From Acidobacteriota bacterium (GTDB lineage Bacteria; Acidobacteriota; Blastocatellia; Pyrinomonadales; Pyrinomonadaceae), in contig JAHBSJ010000006.1 of NCBI GenBank assembly GCA_019639155.1, forward strand, positions 1 through 64,000: DNA of 64,000 nt. Direction: 5' to 3'. The notes beneath the pieces were generated by a model. That model was given only the letters and a program-made list of their open reading frames with translations. It was not told the DNA's origin and ran no database searches. Shown piece after piece: positions 61,310-64,000 of this stretch; position 1 is the first letter of the stretch; each line of letters opens with the position of its first letter. Made by a program: the position numbers and the translations under genes.

Positions 61310-62662
61310 TTACGCATCTTCAATAATGAAAGTCGGCACCATGCCGCCGCCTGCCGTAACGTTAGCGAGTTCGCTTGAGGAGAGTCGTGTAAAGGCCGAA
61401 CCGACCTTTCCGGAAAAAAGAAGAGGATCGAGATCGACGAGTTGCTCGATCAGTTCCCAATTGCCCGCATCAGTGATCATCGGGAAAACTTCTTTCGCCG
61501 TCGGGACACGCTCCTGAACCAAATAATCGCCATCGGCAAGAGCCTGTTCGATCGCATTATCCCACTCTGAGGGAGTCAAATTCCAACCAATAAATATGCC
61601 GTGACCGCCGTAGTCGTCGTTAGGCTTCAGGACCAATCTGGAGGAATTTCGTCTCGTCCATTCTACCAATTCGATCTCAGTATTGGAATATCCGGTTTTC
61701 CTTTCGGTAAAATTGCGGGTCCACGGAACATGAAACCTTATCGCGCTCATCTCTGCGTCATTGAATAAATGTGCGTAACGTTCGTCCGTTAAAACTGAAA
61801 ATACCGCCTTTTTATGCACAAGCTTTCCGCAGAAACTATTGACCATACAAATCTTGCCGGCCCGGTACGCGTCTAGAAGAGCAGGATACTCGTCCGCGAT
61901 CGGCAAATACTCGTTCACGAGTAAGCGTTTGTAAACAACGTCGATCTCGAAATCGCCGCACCGCAGGCGAGAACCATCAAACTCAAGGTCTTCCGGTGAA
62001 CAAATGACCGCTTGCAGGCCGTTATCATTGAAATGATCGCGGAAAAGCTCGAATTCCTTGATCGTCGGCAGGTCTTTCAGATCGACGATCGCTATCGTCG
62101 GTGCGGTTTCCGGCTTTCGGCCGAGATATTCTTCATAACAGTCAAGCAAGACCTGCCGCATCTTTGACCGCCCTTCGAGTCCTGAAAAACGATATCTGTC
62201 TGCAAAACGCTTCATCACCGGAAGCTGCTTGAAGATCTCGGTCGCAGAATCTGAGAACGCGATACCAGCGGGGCTTTCACCATTCAGCTCAACAAAACTG
62301 TACGCATCGTCTGTCAGGAACGAATCGAGCCTTGCGGTCGGCGAAACGTGTGAATAGCCGGGATCTATCTTTATAAGGTCTTTTTCGATCTCAGTAAGGC
62401 CGAGTTCATTCAGGATATTGTCATCTACAAGGGCCGCGTCCTTTACCTTCTGCAGAGAACCGAAAACGGTCTCACAGATCGCCGCTACACGGTCCCAATC
62501 GGACCGCGTGACGAAATGCGGCCGAAGGTAAGGCGTGAGGCGACGTCCGCCGAAGATCAGTTTTGAGGATTCAAGCTGCTCGTCCAACATCGCGAGGGAC
62601 GAACCGGCAAGCTCGGTGTCTGATAACAATTCGTGGTAGTGTTCGACAGCGTCAATCGTCAT
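61310..62662 (-). CDS. ATP-grasp-like protein (circularly permuted type)
   Basis: 450 residues. FVELNGESPAGIAFSD matches the 'N-E-P-G' element of glutathionylspermidine-synthase-like ATP-grasp enzymes. VVYKRLLVNEYLPIADEYPALLDAYRAGKICMVNSFCGKLVHKKAVFSVLTDE is the nucleotide/substrate region, and VLKPNDDYGGHGIFIGWNLT...YLVQERVP is the second half. The order of segments suggests the permuted fold. Substrate unknown; cytosolic. It is followed after 1 bp by the metalloprotease gene and preceded by two small genes. Confidence 0.75.
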   Translation of the reverse strand: MTIDAVEHYHELLSDTELAGSSLAMLDEQLESSKLIFGGRRLTPYLRPHFVTRSDWDRVAAICETVFGSLQKVKDAALVDDNILNELGLTEIEKDLIKIDPGYSHVSPTARLDSFLTDDAYSFVELNGESPAGIAFSDSATEIFKQLPVMKRFADRYRFSGLEGRSKMRQVLLDCYEEYLGRKPETAPTIAIVDLKDLPTIKEFELFRDHFNDNGLQAVICSPEDLEFDGSRLRCGDFEIDVVYKRLLVNEYLPIADEYPALLDAYRAGKICMVNSFCGKLVHKKAVFSVLTDERYAHLFNDAEMSAIRFHVPWTRNFTERKTGYSNTEIELVEWTRRNSSRLVLKPNDDYGGHGIFIGWNLTPSEWDNAIEQALADGDYLVQERVPTAKEVFPMITDAGNWELIEQLVDLDPLLFSGKVGSAFTRLSSSELANVTAGGGMVPTFIIEDA

Positions 62663-62665
62663 ATG

Positions 62666-63028
62666 TCAGTTGCAGAATAGCTGTTCGGCCGAATCATAGA
62701 ATGACAGTATCGAATCATCGGAGCCATTTGCTATCTGTTTTGCTGTCTTATTGAATGGAAATGCCTTATTCCCGTCGCCGAAAACTACGGCAATTCCAAG
62801 ATCATCCTGTTCCCAAAAGGCGCCTAGATTGCGGCAAATACACTCTCCAAGAAATGACCCAAATACACTTGCAAGACTGTATCTGGTTTCTTCATCCCAA
62901 TTATCACGGTTTCTCTCGATATAGCCGTCTATCCATGCGACCGAATCGCGGTCAAAGCCTAAATCGGCATCTGGGAATGTCTTGATAACCAGTTTGGAAT
63001 TCTCCGCTATCTGTTCAAATATGTCCAT
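62666..63028 (-). CDS. Conserved hypothetical protein
   Basis: 120 residues, soluble (MDIFEQIAENSKLVIKTFPDADLGFDRDSVAWIDGYIERNRD...). The phrase SVAWIDGYIER...LGECICRNLGAFW...FPFNKTAKQIANGSDDSILSFYDS recalls a small family found across Proteobacteria and Acidobacteria, without known function. It touches both neighbours, so this is an operon of 61310-63436. Confidence 0.65.
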   Translation of the reverse strand: MDIFEQIAENSKLVIKTFPDADLGFDRDSVAWIDGYIERNRDNWDEETRYSLASVFGSFLGECICRNLGAFWEQDDLGIAVVFGDGNKAFPFNKTAKQIANGSDDSILSFYDSAEQLFCN

Positions 63029-63436
63029 TTATGCCCCCATGCTCAGGATCTCTTCGAATTCATCTCTTGTTACTGCGATCACCGAAAGCTGCGACTGTTT
63101 TATCAGCCCGAGATTCGCCAATGCTAAATTCGCTTTCATATCGGCTAGGCCGACCGGCTTTTTGAGCTTTTTAGCAGGTGTCAACTCTACTGCGACCCAG
63201 CGATCGTCGTCGGTTGTCGGGTCTTGGAACGCAGTTTTGGTTACTCTCGCGACACCAACGACCTCTTTGCCGATATTCGAGTGATAAAAAAGCACCTTGT
63301 CGCCCTTTTTCATCTCACGCAGATTGTTCCTGGCCTGATAATTTCGCACACCCGTCCAATCCGTCTGCCCCTCAGCCACAAAATCATCCCATGAATACTT
63401 GTCGGGCTCTTGTTTAACCATCCAATAATGAGTCAT
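63029..63436 (-). CDS. EVE-domain protein
   Basis: 135 residues. MTHYWMVKQEPDKYSWDDFVAEGQTDWTGVRNYQARNNLREMKKGDKVLFYHSNIGKEVVGVARV is the typical EVE/UPF0310 sequence (PUA-like fold, WxGVRNYQARN). These domains read modified bases in DNA or RNA. It is immediately followed by the 120-residue protein gene. Confidence 0.92.
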   Translation of the reverse strand: MTHYWMVKQEPDKYSWDDFVAEGQTDWTGVRNYQARNNLREMKKGDKVLFYHSNIGKEVVGVARVTKTAFQDPTTDDDRWVAVELTPAKKLKKPVGLADMKANLALANLGLIKQSQLSVIAVTRDEFEEILSMGA

Positions 63437-63447
63437 AAGTCTCGGAG

Positions 63448-63939
63448 GTCCGGAAAGTCTGGGAAGTCAGTTCGATCCAGACAGTTGCAGGCATCATTTC
63501 CGCAAATGCGAAGACAGACTAAACACCATCCGACCAATTTCGTCTAGTTTCTCGTAGATATTATCAAAATCCGCTTGTTCGATATATCTGAGGTCGAGTG
63601 CCAAATAAAGATGCGATTTAGTTTCAGCCACTGATCCAAGCACGATGTTCAGAAAATTGGCAAAATCTTTATCCGTTCTCCTGCCTTGGCCCTCAGCTAT
63701 ATTCGCCATGATCGACGTTGACGAACGTCTGATCTGGCTTCTGAGATCAAAATCCTTTGCAAATTCATTCTTGCGACATAGATCGTAAACTTCCACCGCT
63801 AAGACCCGTGTTTTCTGCCACGCCTGAATGTCCTCAAACCGCTTGAAAGTCGCCATTTCTGAATAGCTCCGTGCGTTCTAAAATGATCAGATCGAAAAAC
63901 GACTTCCAAGACTTCCCAGACTTCCCAGACTTCCCGGAC
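63448..63939. repeat. Inverted repeat flanking the four-helix bundle gene
   Basis: The arm at 63448-63468 and the arm at 63919-63939 are reverse complements over 21 bp with one mismatch (core GACTTCCCAGACTT). Just before the right arm, three AGACTTCCC-type units stand in tandem (63909-63935). The arms enclose exactly one gene. Confidence 0.75.
63494..63856 (-). CDS. Four-helix bundle protein (S23/Avd-like)
   Basis: 120 residues. FKRFEDIQAWQKTRVLAVEVYDLCRKNEFAKDFDLRSQIRRSSTSIMANIAEGQGRRTDKDFANFLNIVLGSVAETKSHL is the standard 'four helix bundle protein' (23S rRNA intervening-sequence protein) sequence. Members form pentamers and are related to Avd of diversity-generating retroelements; many stand alone, as here. 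It is cytosolic and flanked by an inverted repeat (63448-63939). Confidence 0.93.
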   Translation of the reverse strand: MATFKRFEDIQAWQKTRVLAVEVYDLCRKNEFAKDFDLRSQIRRSSTSIMANIAEGQGRRTDKDFANFLNIVLGSVAETKSHLYLALDLRYIEQADFDNIYEKLDEIGRMVFSLSSHLRK

Positions 63940-63942
63940 TGA

Positions 63943-64000
63943 CTACTTCTTCGCCGCTGCCGCCTTTTTATTCAGCCATCTTGCCCAGCGTTCAAGGACG
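63943..64000 (-). CDS. C-terminal end of a gene running off the window (partial)
   Basis: On the minus strand the last codons read ...VLERWARWLNKKAAAAKK and stop (TAG, 63945-63943). The basic Ala/Lys tail is a common C terminus. The identity cannot be told from 18 residues. Confidence 0.5.
   Translation of the reverse strand, partial: VLERWARWLNKKAAAAKK

Overview
The window looks like a chromosomal segment of a Gram-negative, environmental bacterium, most likely Acidobacteriota (Blastocatellia/Pyrinomonadaceae-like). Reasons: BamD-type outer-membrane assembly, many signal peptides and lipoproteins, a gingipain-like C25 protein, Acidobacteria-style RHS proteins (a core with 'GGEV(I/V)SEA...G(Q/K)KLKT..AGG'), and about 50% GC. 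The taxon is inferred from gene content and style, not from a marker gene.

Region 1 (1-15,900, all + strand) is an accessory island. It is a tandem array of 5'-truncated RHS-repeat fragments, each ending in a different C-terminal tip and each followed closely by a small unrelated gene. The order is: [end of an upstream tip] - lipoprotein; RHS tip A (possible nuclease) - cytosolic protein; tip B (HEIGH zincin) - secreted protein; a longer RHS copy with a one-base frameshift and a Pro-rich tip - pentapeptide protein; tip C (toxin-44-like) - exported protein; tip D (HEAGH...H zincin) - secreted protein; tip E (HExxHxxGxxH metzincin) - four-TM protein; and a decayed RHS scrap. Near-identical core segments (about 150-530 bp) recur between units. 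This is the layout expected of a displaced-tip toxin/immunity archive fed by a main rhs gene to the left of the window. It is the best candidate here for an undescribed system, because three of the tips are metallopeptidase-like and their neighbours are all predicted to be exported or membrane-bound.

Region 2 (15,900-33,500) holds a gingipain-like C25 protein, aconitase, tRNA-Glu(CUC) with its promoter, small lipoprotein and zinc-ribbon genes, gamma-glutamyltransferase, an NRAMP-like transporter next to an MscS channel with a cyclic-nucleotide-binding domain, a Fur-family regulator, a DUF2520 Rossmann protein, and a large orphan P-loop protein resembling BREX PglY/DUF6079 ATPases.

Region 3 (33,700-44,200) is housekeeping: an M48 peptidase, then a long minus-strand run of bamD, rpe, a PASTA protein, rsmB, trhO, fmt, a secreted protein, a P5C dehydrogenase and def. 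The rsmB/trhO/fmt/def set acts on rRNA, tRNA and nascent protein.

Region 4 (44,200-58,100) contains two separate non-coding arrays of about 21-bp period and palindromic elements. Between them lie genes suggesting branched-chain/acyclic acyl-CoA catabolism: a B12-binding mutase subunit, AtuA split into two distant genes, and two enoyl-CoA hydratases, with a carboxyltransferase just beyond. A BrnT/antitoxin/DUF2283 cassette, paired S41 peptidases, a sterol-desaturase-family enzyme and pyrophosphatase are also here.

Region 5 (58,100-64,000) holds the acyl-CoA carboxyltransferase, a secreted M12-type metalloprotease, an ATP-grasp protein, an EVE-domain protein, and a four-helix-bundle (S23/Avd-like) gene flanked by an inverted repeat.
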